A DNA stretch of 64,000 bases. Source: Aliivibrio wodanis (GTDB lineage Bacteria; Pseudomonadota; Gammaproteobacteria; Enterobacterales; Vibrionaceae). Below are positions 1-8,154 of this stretch, in pieces. Within the stretch, counting starts at the first letter, position 1. Each line of letters opens with the position of its first letter. The DNA lies in contig LN554847.1 of NCBI GenBank assembly GCA_000953695.1, forward strand, positions 248,001 to 312,000, in the 5' to 3' direction. Under the pieces are notes generated by a model. The model ran no database searches, was not told the DNA's origin, and saw only the letters and a list, made by a program, of their open reading frames with translations. A program made the position numbers and the translations under genes.

Positions 1-2
1 AT

Positions 3-290
3 TCCTTTCATTGGGGAGAAGGTCAAGTATCTGTTGGCCCTGAATACATTACATTAACTGGAAACCTTGCCCCCGGTCCTGATTACAAACTGTACCTATC
101 AACTGAATTTGTCGAAACAGAATTTGATTTTAATCGTTTGAAAGCCACTATGGTTCGCATTGGTGATGTTAAAACGTTTGAAAACTTTGCAATTAAAATA
201 CCGCAAGGTATCAATGCCTCTAAATACAATACCGTTATTATATGGTGCGAGACCTTTGGCGAATTTATTACGTCAGCTAAGTATCAATAA
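3..290 (+). CDS. DM13-domain protein, 3' part only
   Basis: An open frame runs in from the left edge and ends at TAA 288-290, leaving the last 95 residues. The sequence begins SFHWGEGQV, continues through LTGNLAPGPDYKLYLS and ends with VIIWCETFGEFITSAKYQ. This is the pattern of the DM13 domain: a beta-sandwich with a conserved cysteine in a WC-x-x-F context, proposed in the family to take part in redox or electron transfer at the cell surface. The N-terminus, and any signal peptide, lies outside the window. The next gene starts only 14 bases after the stop, so the two were probably cotranscribed before an IS66 element entered the second. Family assignment is from recognised pattern; the role is unknown. 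Confidence 0.7.
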   Translation, partial: SFHWGEGQVSVGPEYITLTGNLAPGPDYKLYLSTEFVETEFDFNRLKATMVRIGDVKTFENFAIKIPQGINASKYNTVIIWCETFGEFITSAKYQ

Positions 291-328
291 AAAACGAGAG
301 TGAAATGGTTCTAATTAGACATTATGCA

Positions 329-355
329 GAAGAAGAGTAAGCGCTCAATGAACTA
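329..355. repeat. Left target duplication and left inverted repeat of the IS66 element
   Basis: GAAGAAGA at 329-336 is the left copy of the target duplication. The left terminal repeat GTAAGCGCTCAATGAACTA runs from 337 to 355. Confidence 0.9.
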
Positions 356-363
356 GTGATGCT

Positions 364-1887
364 TTACTCTGCATCACTCATTTCAACGAGCCACGGCATA
401 AGATCCGACATATCATCAACTGGATCACGTTTAGGTAATTCCGTAAATAGATACTGGAAGTAATAATACGGGTTAATGTCATTGGCGCGGCACGTCATTA
501 CCAAGCTATACAAGTTAGCACTGGCCTTCGCTCCATCAACAGACGTTGAGAACATCCAGTTTTTTCTACCTGTGGTAAACGGCCTAATGTCTCTTTCTGT
601 GACATTATTATCGATGCTGATATCACCATCCTCAAGATAGGTGAGTAATTTAGGCCATTGCTTTTGAGTGTAGGCGATAGCTTTACCTAATGCCCCTTTG
701 GGTAAGACATTTTGAACATCAAGCCACGCTTTAAATTCACTCAATATTGGCTCAGCTTCCTGTTTTCTTATCTTCTGCCGTTCATTTGCGGATAATCCCT
801 TTGCCTTTCTTTCTACGCCGTAAAGTTTGGCGATGAAGTTGAGGGCTTTTTCAGGTTTTCCCGCTTTTTTAGAGGGTGACGCTTTTTGTGCATCGGTGAA
901 CTTTCTACGAGCATGCGCCATACATGCTGCTTGTGTCACTGCATCTAATGTGTCGTATACGCTGTAGCCATCAGAGAGTAAGTACCCTGAGTAATCACCT
1001 AAAAAGTCTTTTGCACACGTTGCTGCACGGCTTGGGTGATAATCATAGATAACAACAGGGGTTTTAATGAACTCACCACTACGGTAAACCCACATATAAG
1101 ATTTGGTTTGCGCTTTTCTATCTTCTTCGCGTAGCACTTGTACTGTGGTTTCATCTGCGCAGATAAGCTTTTCATTAAGCAGCCTTGATTTCATCTCATC
1201 AATGACTGGTTTCACTTTATTACCCAACTGAACACACCAATTAGCAAGCGTCGCTCGGCTTATATCAATATCAGACCGATTTAGGATATCTACTTGGCGA
1301 TACAGTGGCAGTGCATCTACGTATTTTGCTGTGACTACCGCCGCGAAAGCTCCTGCGCTTCCCATGCTTTTGGGGATCATACTAGCGGGCTTTGGTGCGG
1401 TGATAATTTTGGATTGGGTTTGCGTTTTTTCACATTGGCGACAAGCGTATTTAGTGCGTTCGTGGCGAATGACAGTGACCTTTTGAGGAATAATTTTAAG
1501 CTCTTCTGAGGTTTCAACGCCACATTCATGCAATGGTTCATCACAACATTCACAATAAGGTGCATTGAGTTCATGCTTGTGTATCTCACGCTCAAGCTCT
1601 TTTGGTAGAGGCTTGCGACCTGTTTTTTTCTTCTCATCATTCGATTTAGGGAGCGAGTTTTGCTGCTCAGCTTCATTGAAAGTACCTTTTGGTACTTTTT
1701 CACTTTGCGATGAGAAGCGCTTGGATTTATTTAGGTTTAATTGCTCAACCAAGAGTGCAACTTGAGTTTTTAATTCAGCGACTTCTTCTTGCTTGGCAAC
1801 AAGCAGCTTCTCTTTGGCTTCATTTTGATTATGAAGCTCAAGTAGCATCGCTTTTAGTTGCTCAATATCATTAGGAAGATCGGTCAT
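364..1887 (-). CDS. tnpC: IS66 family transposase TnpC
   Basis: This is the 507-residue DDE transposase that cuts and joins the element ends. Features in order are an N-terminal coiled coil (about residues 5-55), a basic linker, a zinc-binding block with paired cysteines (YCECCDEPLHECG and YACRQCE, about 110-155), and the catalytic core. The core has Asp in ICADETTVQVLRE, Asp in LLSDGYSVYD and Glu in NNVTERDIRPF near residue 433. The C-terminal FQYLFTELPK segment is typical of IS66 proteins. Length is normal for the family and no frameshift is visible. It lies 85 bases downstream of tnpB. Confidence 0.95.
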   Translation of the reverse strand: MTDLPNDIEQLKAMLLELHNQNEAKEKLLVAKQEEVAELKTQVALLVEQLNLNKSKRFSSQSEKVPKGTFNEAEQQNSLPKSNDEKKKTGRKPLPKELEREIHKHELNAPYCECCDEPLHECGVETSEELKIIPQKVTVIRHERTKYACRQCEKTQTQSKIITAPKPASMIPKSMGSAGAFAAVVTAKYVDALPLYRQVDILNRSDIDISRATLANWCVQLGNKVKPVIDEMKSRLLNEKLICADETTVQVLREEDRKAQTKSYMWVYRSGEFIKTPVVIYDYHPSRAATCAKDFLGDYSGYLLSDGYSVYDTLDAVTQAACMAHARRKFTDAQKASPSKKAGKPEKALNFIAKLYGVERKAKGLSANERQKIRKQEAEPILSEFKAWLDVQNVLPKGALGKAIAYTQKQWPKLLTYLEDGDISIDNNVTERDIRPFTTGRKNWMFSTSVDGAKASANLYSLVMTCRANDINPYYYFQYLFTELPKRDPVDDMSDLMPWLVEMSDAE

Positions 1888-1972
1888 GCTTTAGCTCAAG
1901 GTTGTTTAATTACCCTAAGTGTGACATCGAAAAAGGATCGTTCAAGTCCAATTTGATGATCATTATCAGCGA

Positions 1973-2317
1973 TCACACTTCTAGGTTAAATAACGGCTTA
2001 TGAGCTTTAGCATGATCTAAAGTCAGTCCAGATAAAAGCCAGTTGAGTTGTTGTCTGCTAATGTGGAGCGCACCATCAATATTGGGAGTTGGCCATTTGA
2101 ACGTCCCTTTTTCTAAGCGACGATAATAAAGCCAAAAACCATTGGTATCCCAAAACAAGATCTTGAGTTTATCTCGATTGCGGTTACAAAAAATAAACCA
2201 GGCTTCACTGAATGGGTCCATTTCCAGCGTTTCGGCGACAATGAGTGATAAGCCATCAATGGATTTTCTCATGTCGGTGACGCCAACGACGAGGTAAACC
2301 TTTCCTGACTGTATCAT
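1973..2317 (-). CDS. tnpB: IS66 accessory protein TnpB
   Basis: A 114-residue protein of the IS66 Orf2 family, required together with TnpA and TnpC for transposition of this family; its biochemical role is not settled. Diagnostic segments are YLVVGVTDMRKSIDGLS near the N-terminus, FIFCNRNRDKLKILFWD in the middle and GFWLYYRRLEKG. Its start overlaps the end of tnpA by four bases (ATGA), so translation is probably coupled. Confidence 0.95.
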   Translation of the reverse strand: MIQSGKVYLVVGVTDMRKSIDGLSLIVAETLEMDPFSEAWFIFCNRNRDKLKILFWDTNGFWLYYRRLEKGTFKWPTPNIDGALHISRQQLNWLLSGLTLDHAKAHKPLFNLEV

Positions 2318-2613
2318 TGCAATGCATCAACCCAATGTTTTATTTGTTTGGAATTAAGGTTTGCTGGTAACTCGGCACGAAGGCCATTATTACATGTCAG
2401 CACCACAATATTTGACGGCTCTTGTGTTGGCTCTGTCACGATAATGGGGTGAATTTTTGTTGTGACTTCTAACTCGCTGAGCTTCTTTGACCAGTAATAA
2501 AGGGTTTGGTAGCTTATTTCATTATCAATACAAAATTGCTTGATAGATAGGTTACTCTCTTTCTGTTGATCTAAAATATTAGCCCAATGGTCGCGCTTAC
2601 TTTGTTGATTCAT
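2314..2613 (-). CDS. tnpA: IS66 accessory protein TnpA (helix-turn-helix)
   Basis: A 99-residue protein starting at ATG 2613, chosen because GGAGG precedes it at good spacing; an upstream in-frame ATG at 2649 has no such site and lies near the element end. The N-terminal half, with NLSIKQFCIDNEISYQTLYYW, is a helix-turn-helix that most likely binds the element ends. The C-terminal half ends LPANLNSKQIKHWVDAL. It is the first gene of the element's transcript. Confidence 0.9.
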   Translation of the reverse strand: MNQQSKRDHWANILDQQKESNLSIKQFCIDNEISYQTLYYWSKKLSELEVTTKIHPIIVTEPTQEPSNIVVLTCNNGLRAELPANLNSKQIKHWVDALQ

Positions 2614-2667
2614 AATACCTCCGATTAAAAAGATACTATGGCAAAGCATGCTTAATATTGATATGTG

Positions 2668-2694
2668 TGGTTAGTTAAGCGCTTACGAAGAAGA
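2668..2694. repeat. Right inverted repeat and right target duplication of the IS66 element
   Basis: The right terminal repeat occupies 2668-2686 (inward reading GTAAGCGCTTAACTAACCA). The right copy of GAAGAAGA is at 2687-2694. Confidence 0.9.
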
Positions 2695-3155
2695 TGCCGA
2701 GGCCCTTTGGCATCTATTTTTTAACACTATTCGGCTTATTAATTCTCGTGACTATTCTCAGTTGCAAGTTGAAGCGTGGGCTCCCGAGAGCTTTGATTTT
2801 AACGTGTGGCAAAAGAAAATGAGGGCGATAAAGCCGTTTGTTGCAGAGCTTAATGGTGTCATCGTTGGGTATACGGATTTGCAAAGCAGTGGATTAATAG
2901 ATCATTTCTTTTGTCATCATGAGTACCAAGGTAAAGGGGTGGGGCGCGCTTTAATGAAACACGTAATGCAGCAAGGAAAGTCTCAAAACATTACGCGGTT
3001 TTATTCTGAGGTCAGCATTACAGCGAAACCTTTTTATCAGCATTTTGGCTTTTCAGTGGTTAATGAGCAAACCATTGAAGTTCGTGGTGAAAAGCTCGTA
3101 AATTATGTAATGGAGAGATTGAATTAACGAGCGGTATGTTATTTTAATAAATTAG

Positions 3156-5015
3156 TTATCTGTTTATGGTAATAGCCGCCTCAAGACTTTCACTTAACTC
3201 GTTTTCTTTATGGTAAGTGGTTAAAAGATTGTGAGTTGCCCTTGTCATTCCCACATATAGGCGACGAATATCTTCTGATCTATCAGAGCTTTTTTTGGGA
3301 ATATTAGAAGCATTTAGAATCACAACCGTCTTAAATTCTAGCCCTTTACTACTTGGAATAGGCAGAACGTTAACAACATTTTTGTTCGGATTGTATTGTT
3401 TTTTATATTCTGATTTGGCCAGTAAGATATGAGGGATTTCTTTTGATTTTAGTGCTTCAGCGACTTTGGTTCCAATATGTTTACACGGATAGATTATCGC
3501 AATATCGCTCCATGAATAACCATTTTTCTTCCAATGAACTAAACATTTTATCGCGTATTCTACTTCTTGTTCTATTGTAGAAAACTTTTTAACGACAGGG
3601 TGCGTACCCGTAATTCCAGCTGATTCTGGATGAATTAATGGGATTTCTTTAGCGTCTGAATTTTCAAAATATTGTTTAGCGAACTGATAAGAAAAAGACA
3701 GGATCTCTCTTGTATTACGATAGTTTAAACGTAATACAGTTGTTCGCCCCTGAGCTTGAATACCAACACTCGCCAAACTAAAATCTAAGTTATTCTTCTT
3801 TTTATAGATTGACTGAGCATCATCATAAAGCAGTAATAGAGAGTTAGTATCTGGATCGATCATTTGAGTAATTAATGTCAGCCATTCAGCTTCAAAATCA
3901 TGGCCTTCATCAATTAATAATGCACCGTATTGTCCTTTTGGAATCTCCCCTTTTTCCACACCATTAATAACGGTTTCTACTTGTCGCTCCCAGTAAGGCG
4001 CTTCACCTTTTATTACATCTAAATGATAGGTTTTAATTTGTTGTCCGCACCAATCGTGAAAATGATAAACCTGAACTTGTCCTGAAATACCTTTATCATC
4101 AATAAAACTGCGTAACCTTGCAGCTAGCGTAATATTAAAACAGAGAACTAGAATTGGTTTTTGTAGCTGTTCGGCTAAATGTAAACAGCGATAACCTAGG
4201 ATGAGTGTTTTTCCAGAGCCTGCTACACCATGGATTACACGATGTCCGTCACCTAAACTTCGAGCTAATTGCTCCTGTTGAATATCCATGATTTTTATAA
4301 TGTCAGGGATATGGGCATTGGTATTTACTGACTCGTCGTCATTATCTAAAGGTAATAGAGTTTGTTGTTCAGAGGTTGAAATACGAATTTCAGGGAAAAG
4401 GTGCCAACGAATACGATCAATTTGAGGTAATGTTAATTTGTTTCCAAACTGATAGTTAAACATATGCCATAGCTTAGATTGAAAACGCTCAGGATCTATT
4501 GTGCTTACCATTTCATCTTTACAGATAACCAAATGGTGAGGGAGTATTGAGTCTTGTGCCTCTAATGGAATCGCTCTGTCTAATTGCATTCGAGTAATAT
4601 TGGTGAGTACCACACCATAACCGTAAGGAAGACATAAGTTTCCTTTGTATTTCCCTTCTTGGTTAATGAGTAATTTATCACGTTTAAGTTTATCAATTAC
4701 TTGGTAGCTGCATTGACGAACTTGCTCAATAGGATTACTGGTTGTTTCTATTCCTTTAGGGGTCAGTAATTCAACACGGGCGGCATCAATATTTTTGATG
4801 GTATCAAGTTTCCAGTCTTTCACTTCAAGAAATAATAACCCACGAGCAGGATGCAAAATTATAAAGTCTGGATAGCGACGTAAACGGCCTACAGGAATGT
4901 CATACCAACATATATAATCATCTTCTAATAAGCTCTCTAGGCGCTGTGCAAAGCGTCTTTCACCTGATGTCATTTTTGATAAGCAGGTGTTTAATGTTGG
5001 TATTAACTCAGCCAT
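3156..5015 (-). CDS. NERD-domain superfamily 1 (UvrD/Rep-like) helicase
   Basis: A 619-residue protein. Residues about 15-130 form a NERD domain (nuclease-related, restriction-endonuclease-like fold) with SGERRFAQRLESL, YPDFIILHPARGLLFLEVK and a conserved E-x-K (LEVKDWK). A superfamily 1 motor follows: Walker A HGVAGSGKTLIL near residue 265, Walker B LLIDEGHDFEAEW near 365, motif IV-like LRLNYRNTREI, and motifs V/VI SSKGLEFKTVVIL and RLYVGMTRATHNL near the C-terminus. ATP-driven DNA unwinding with a possible nuclease is the family expectation; the DNA substrate is unknown. It diverges from two HNH endonuclease genes across a 222-bp gap, which suggests a defence or restriction role, but this is inference. 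Confidence 0.85.
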   Translation of the reverse strand: MAELIPTLNTCLSKMTSGERRFAQRLESLLEDDYICWYDIPVGRLRRYPDFIILHPARGLLFLEVKDWKLDTIKNIDAARVELLTPKGIETTSNPIEQVRQCSYQVIDKLKRDKLLINQEGKYKGNLCLPYGYGVVLTNITRMQLDRAIPLEAQDSILPHHLVICKDEMVSTIDPERFQSKLWHMFNYQFGNKLTLPQIDRIRWHLFPEIRISTSEQQTLLPLDNDDESVNTNAHIPDIIKIMDIQQEQLARSLGDGHRVIHGVAGSGKTLILGYRCLHLAEQLQKPILVLCFNITLAARLRSFIDDKGISGQVQVYHFHDWCGQQIKTYHLDVIKGEAPYWERQVETVINGVEKGEIPKGQYGALLIDEGHDFEAEWLTLITQMIDPDTNSLLLLYDDAQSIYKKKNNLDFSLASVGIQAQGRTTVLRLNYRNTREILSFSYQFAKQYFENSDAKEIPLIHPESAGITGTHPVVKKFSTIEQEVEYAIKCLVHWKKNGYSWSDIAIIYPCKHIGTKVAEALKSKEIPHILLAKSEYKKQYNPNKNVVNVLPIPSSKGLEFKTVVILNASNIPKKSSDRSEDIRRLYVGMTRATHNLLTTYHKENELSESLEAAITINR

Positions 5016-5237
5016 GTACTACTCGGAACAAGAATATTATCCGAATTATAGTTTAATATTCGATTAAAAAAAGTGATGAATAACTAAATAAAGTAACATT
5101 CTGATTTAGTGATATTTTCCATGTTTTTCCATGTTTATTTACGATAAAATCTAGTCATTATTAATGAGTTTTTAGAATGTATAGTATTACTAATCTTATG
5201 CTTTTATTCTAACTTAAATCTATTTATAGGATGAAGT
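5016..5237. promoter_or_regulatory. Divergent intergenic region between helicase and HNH gene
   Basis: This very AT-rich gap must hold promoters for both directions. A short tandem repeat, CCATGTTTTT followed by CCATGTTTAT at about 5120-5139, could be a regulator site but is unproven. The HNH gene is preceded by AGGATGAAGT, a reasonable ribosome site. Confidence 0.4.
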
Positions 5238-6365
5238 ATGTCTGTTGATTATTATCTAGACAAGTTCCGTAATTTAAACATGAATAGTAATAAGGGGAAG
5301 AAAAGCCCCCATAAAGTATGCATGTTACTTACTGTTATGGATTTAATACAAGCAGGATACATTTATGAGAATAAGATTAAACTCGATGTGACTTTGAAAG
5401 AGCGTTTCACTTATTTTTTTAATGAGCGTAAGCAAGGTCAGGATAGAGATACCCCAGAAAATCCTTTTTATCATTTAAAGACTGAAGGTTTCTGGCATCT
5501 AAATTATCAGGAAGGAATTGACGAATCCCTTGTCAAAGGCTATTCAAATAAAGCCATTAATTATGCTTATTTGGATGAGGAGTTGTTTGATTATTTAAAA
5601 AGTCCAATAGTGGTTAATAGTCTTAAAGATGCGTTAGTAGAAAGTTTATCAGACTTAACCGATCTTTATATTCAATGGCTTATTGATATTGGTAAGTCAG
5701 AAAGCACAGCTAAAAAATACTCTCAAGCAATTCGAGGCTCTATTTCTAATTGGATGGTACAAGAGAACCTTATAGATACGCCATTAACAGAAGTGAAGTC
5801 TTTTCGAAAGTTTTGTCGTCTTTCAGAAAGTGCTCATTCTCTTGAGCAGTTCAAACAATGTAATGCTAGAGGAAACAACATGTATAGTGCTGCATTAAAC
5901 TCATATAAACATTTTCTTTCTGATTTATCTCAAATAGATGTAAAAGCTGATATTCAAGACATTTTTCAAGATAAAAAATTAAGCCAAACTGAAAAGTCGA
6001 TAATGATTAATACCAGAATAGGACAGGGAACATTTAGAAAGCAGCTTATAGAGATGTGGAAGGGATGCTCGGTAACAGGGTATAAAAATACACAGATGCT
6101 AATTGCTTCACATATAAAACCTTGGCGAGATGCTAACAATGATGAAAGATTAGATAAATTTAATGGTCTATTATTACTTGCCAATTTAGATAGAGCATTT
6201 GATCTTGGGTTTATATCTTTTGATAATTCAGGACAATTAATGGTATCTAAGCAGCTAGAAAAACCAGAGGTTCTAGGCATTAGAGATGGAATGAGTGTGC
6301 ATATAAATAGAGAGCATAGTAAATATTTAAATCACCATCGGGCTATTTTGTTTAAAGGTCGATAA
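5238..6365 (+). CDS. HNH_2-type endonuclease with N-terminal recognition-like domain
   Basis: A 375-residue protein. The C-terminal third is an HNH_2 domain: CSVTGYKN, then ASHIKPWRDANNDERLDKFN, then GLLLLANLDRAFDLGFISFD (about residues 262-325), with the expected His, Asn and Asp residues. The N-terminal part contains KSPHKVCMLLTVMDLI, which resembles the PHKP-LLLL segment of N-terminal domains in HNH restriction enzymes, including ScoMcrA-type sulfur-binding domains; this match is from memory and weak. The middle (about 130-240) is helical, with STAKKYSQAIRGSISNW and a YSAALNSYKHFL helix often seen next to such nucleases. It is likely a restriction-type nuclease and probably shares a transcript with the next gene 60 bases on. 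Confidence 0.8.
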   Translation: MSVDYYLDKFRNLNMNSNKGKKSPHKVCMLLTVMDLIQAGYIYENKIKLDVTLKERFTYFFNERKQGQDRDTPENPFYHLKTEGFWHLNYQEGIDESLVKGYSNKAINYAYLDEELFDYLKSPIVVNSLKDALVESLSDLTDLYIQWLIDIGKSESTAKKYSQAIRGSISNWMVQENLIDTPLTEVKSFRKFCRLSESAHSLEQFKQCNARGNNMYSAALNSYKHFLSDLSQIDVKADIQDIFQDKKLSQTEKSIMINTRIGQGTFRKQLIEMWKGCSVTGYKNTQMLIASHIKPWRDANNDERLDKFNGLLLLANLDRAFDLGFISFDNSGQLMVSKQLEKPEVLGIRDGMSVHINREHSKYLNHHRAILFKGR

Positions 6366-6425
6366 TATTAATCATCCCTTTAAACCGAAATTACCATAAG
6401 GCAAACAAGGCAGTACACAGCAGTC

Positions 6426-8126
6426 ATGAAAAATATTCAATTTTATAATCAACATTCAGAAGAACTACTTCAAAATTACACATCAGTAACGTTTGAGAAA
6501 GTTCACGCCAGTTGGAAGCTATTTTGGCCACTTTCTGGTGAAAAAGTTTTGGATGTGGGTGCAGGTGTTGGTCGAGATGCCAAATGGTTTTTAGATCAAA
6601 AGTGTACGGTTATTGCTTTAGAACCTGCAAAGGAAATGCGAGATTTAGGCAAAAAACACACTGGCAAGCAAGTGCAATGGTTAGATGATACTTTACCTGA
6701 ATTGAGTCACACTATCGGATTAGGGATGCGCTTTGATGTAATTTTGGTTAGTGCTGTTTGGATGCACATTCCACCTAGTTCCCGTGCTCGTGCTTTTCGA
6801 AAGCTTTCTAATCTTCTTGCTCCAAATGGGCGTTTGGTTATCACTTTACGTCATGGTGATTTCACTGATGGTAGAAGTTCATACTTATGTTCAACTGATG
6901 AATTAGCTCAATTTTCAAAAGATGCTTGTTTACATACTCGATTAGTTACTGAAGTTGAACCTGATGCATTAAAGCGTGGTGAGGTTCAATGGCAAACTGT
7001 GGTGATGAGTTTACCTGATGATGGTTTTGGTGATCTTAATAAAGTTCGTCGTATCATTGTTAATGACAGCAAAAGCTCAACCTATAAATTAGCACTATTA
7101 CGTGTGTTATTGCGTATTGCAGATGCTCATTCTGGTTGTGTTATGGATCGCACTGATGGTGAAGTTTCAATTCCATTAGGGTTAGTCGCTCTGTATTGGA
7201 TTAAAGCGTATAAACGGTTAATTGATGTCGGAAATATCCAACAAAACAGTAATACCAAAAAAGGCCTAGCGTTTATCACTGAAGATGGATGGGAGAAATT
7301 GACTCATTTATCGGCTGATGATTTAGCTATTGGCGCTGTATTTTGTAATGAAGATGCCAAAGCCTTACAAAAAGCGATGCAAGCGACGATAAAAACAATG
7401 AAAGATGGGCCTATTAAGTTTATTTATTCAGGATCTTTAAAAGATAATAATCAAGAGTTTTCTACAGTAGCTCCTTCTAAAAGGCGTAAAGTAGAATCAA
7501 GTATTGTGCTCGATTCTGATTTTTTTGAGAGCTTTGGTTCGTTTGTATTAAAGCTAAATCTTTGGGAGTGTTTCCGTCTTTATTATTCGTGGATTGAGCC
7601 ATTAGTCGTGAACCAATGGGTTTCTGAAATGCAGCGATTTGAGGCGAACAGAGAGAATAATATAACATTACAAACGTATCATGATTGTTTAGTTTGGATA
7701 GATAAAAAGCATGATACCAATAGAGTACGCGCTAAAGTCGAGCTGCTGAGAAGTAAAAATCAAGCTATTCACTGTGTTTGGAGCCATCACAAGTTGAAAG
7801 GTGAGTATCATGTCGACCACTGTTTGCCTTTTGCTCATTGGCCGAATAATGATCATTGGAATTTATTACCGACGTGTAGCAAATCAAATTTAGAGAAGCG
7901 AGATCGTGTTCCTTCTTTAGCAAGATTAGACAAGGCCAAACCTGCGATTTTGGAGTGGTGGAAACAAGCGTGGGATGAGTCTAGTGAGCAACAACGGTTC
8001 TTTAATGAAGCTGCTCTTTCATTACCAAATATTCCTCCTCAATGCCGAGATTTTGAAGAGGTGTTTGATGCGATGGGGTTTCAAATTAAAGGGGTACAAA
8101 CTCGCTTACTTGTTAGAGAGTGGTAA
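6426..8126 (+). CDS. SAM-dependent methyltransferase fused to an HNH endonuclease
   Basis: A 566-residue fusion. Residues about 1-190 are a class I methyltransferase: SAM-binding VLDVGAGVGRDAKWF (about 38-52), acidic motif VIALEP, and motif IV/V region VILVSAVWMHIPP and GRLVITLRHGDF. The catalytic DPPY/NPPY of DNA amino-methyltransferases is absent, so it looks like a small-molecule or protein methyltransferase fold. The central part has SSTYKLALLRVLL and VSIPLGLVALYWIKAY, a domain I cannot name. The C-terminal HNH motif is EYHVDHCLPFAHWPNNDHWN followed by LLPTCSKSNLEKR (about 455-500). The natural start is ATG 6426 although its ribosome site is weak. Whether the methyl group acts on DNA, on a nucleotide or on a partner is unknown. 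It lies 60 bases after another HNH gene. Confidence 0.8.
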   Translation: MKNIQFYNQHSEELLQNYTSVTFEKVHASWKLFWPLSGEKVLDVGAGVGRDAKWFLDQKCTVIALEPAKEMRDLGKKHTGKQVQWLDDTLPELSHTIGLGMRFDVILVSAVWMHIPPSSRARAFRKLSNLLAPNGRLVITLRHGDFTDGRSSYLCSTDELAQFSKDACLHTRLVTEVEPDALKRGEVQWQTVVMSLPDDGFGDLNKVRRIIVNDSKSSTYKLALLRVLLRIADAHSGCVMDRTDGEVSIPLGLVALYWIKAYKRLIDVGNIQQNSNTKKGLAFITEDGWEKLTHLSADDLAIGAVFCNEDAKALQKAMQATIKTMKDGPIKFIYSGSLKDNNQEFSTVAPSKRRKVESSIVLDSDFFESFGSFVLKLNLWECFRLYYSWIEPLVVNQWVSEMQRFEANRENNITLQTYHDCLVWIDKKHDTNRVRAKVELLRSKNQAIHCVWSHHKLKGEYHVDHCLPFAHWPNNDHWNLLPTCSKSNLEKRDRVPSLARLDKAKPAILEWWKQAWDESSEQQRFFNEAALSLPNIPPQCRDFEEVFDAMGFQIKGVQTRLLVREW

Positions 8127-8132
8127 TCTTTT

Positions 8133-8154
8133 GTGGGAGTTTCTTTACTCCCAC
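8133..8154. terminator. Bidirectional hairpin between convergent genes
   Basis: GTGGGAGT and ACTCCCAC form an 8-bp stem with a 6-base loop just after the methyltransferase-HNH stop. The stop codon of the convergent hydrolase gene (8145-8147) spans the loop and second arm of this hairpin. Confidence 0.6.

Larger units (their letters stand above)
337..2686 (-). mobile_element. IS66-family insertion sequence, complete (about 2.35 kb)
   Basis: The element carries the three-gene IS66 set tnpA-tnpB-tnpC, all on the minus strand. Its ends are imperfect inverted repeats: GTAAGCGCTCAATGAACTA on the left and, read inward from the right, GTAAGCGCTTAACTAACCA, which agree at roughly 15 of 19 positions. 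Both start with GTAA, as usual for this family. An 8-bp direct repeat GAAGAAGA flanks it exactly (329-336 and 2687-2694), which is the normal IS66 target duplication and shows simple insertion. All three genes look intact, so it may be active. Confidence 0.95.
305..3127 (+). pseudogene. GNAT acetyltransferase gene split by an IS66-family element
   Basis: The first 32 bases (ATG at 305, after a GAGAGTGA ribosome site) encode MVLIRHYAEE and stop at 336, where the transposon begins. The reading frame resumes at 2695. Removing the element plus one copy of the 8-bp duplication gives an uninterrupted 154-codon gene. The rejoined protein has the GNAT layout: an N-terminal helix, a central strand GVIVGYTDLQ, the acetyl-CoA loop HHEYQGKGVGRALM (Q/R-x-x-G-x-G/A type) and a C-terminal FYQHFGFSVV motif. 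GNAT enzymes transfer acetyl groups from acetyl-CoA to amines; the substrate cannot be told. The right-hand part could start from TTG at 2762 but would lack the N-terminal strands, so it is scored as broken. Confidence 0.9.

Noticed and set aside
2762-3127. A stand-alone 121-residue GNAT protein starting at TTG 2762.
   Set aside because: It lacks the N-terminal strands, and the missing start is found on the far side of the IS66 element, so it is the right half of a broken gene.
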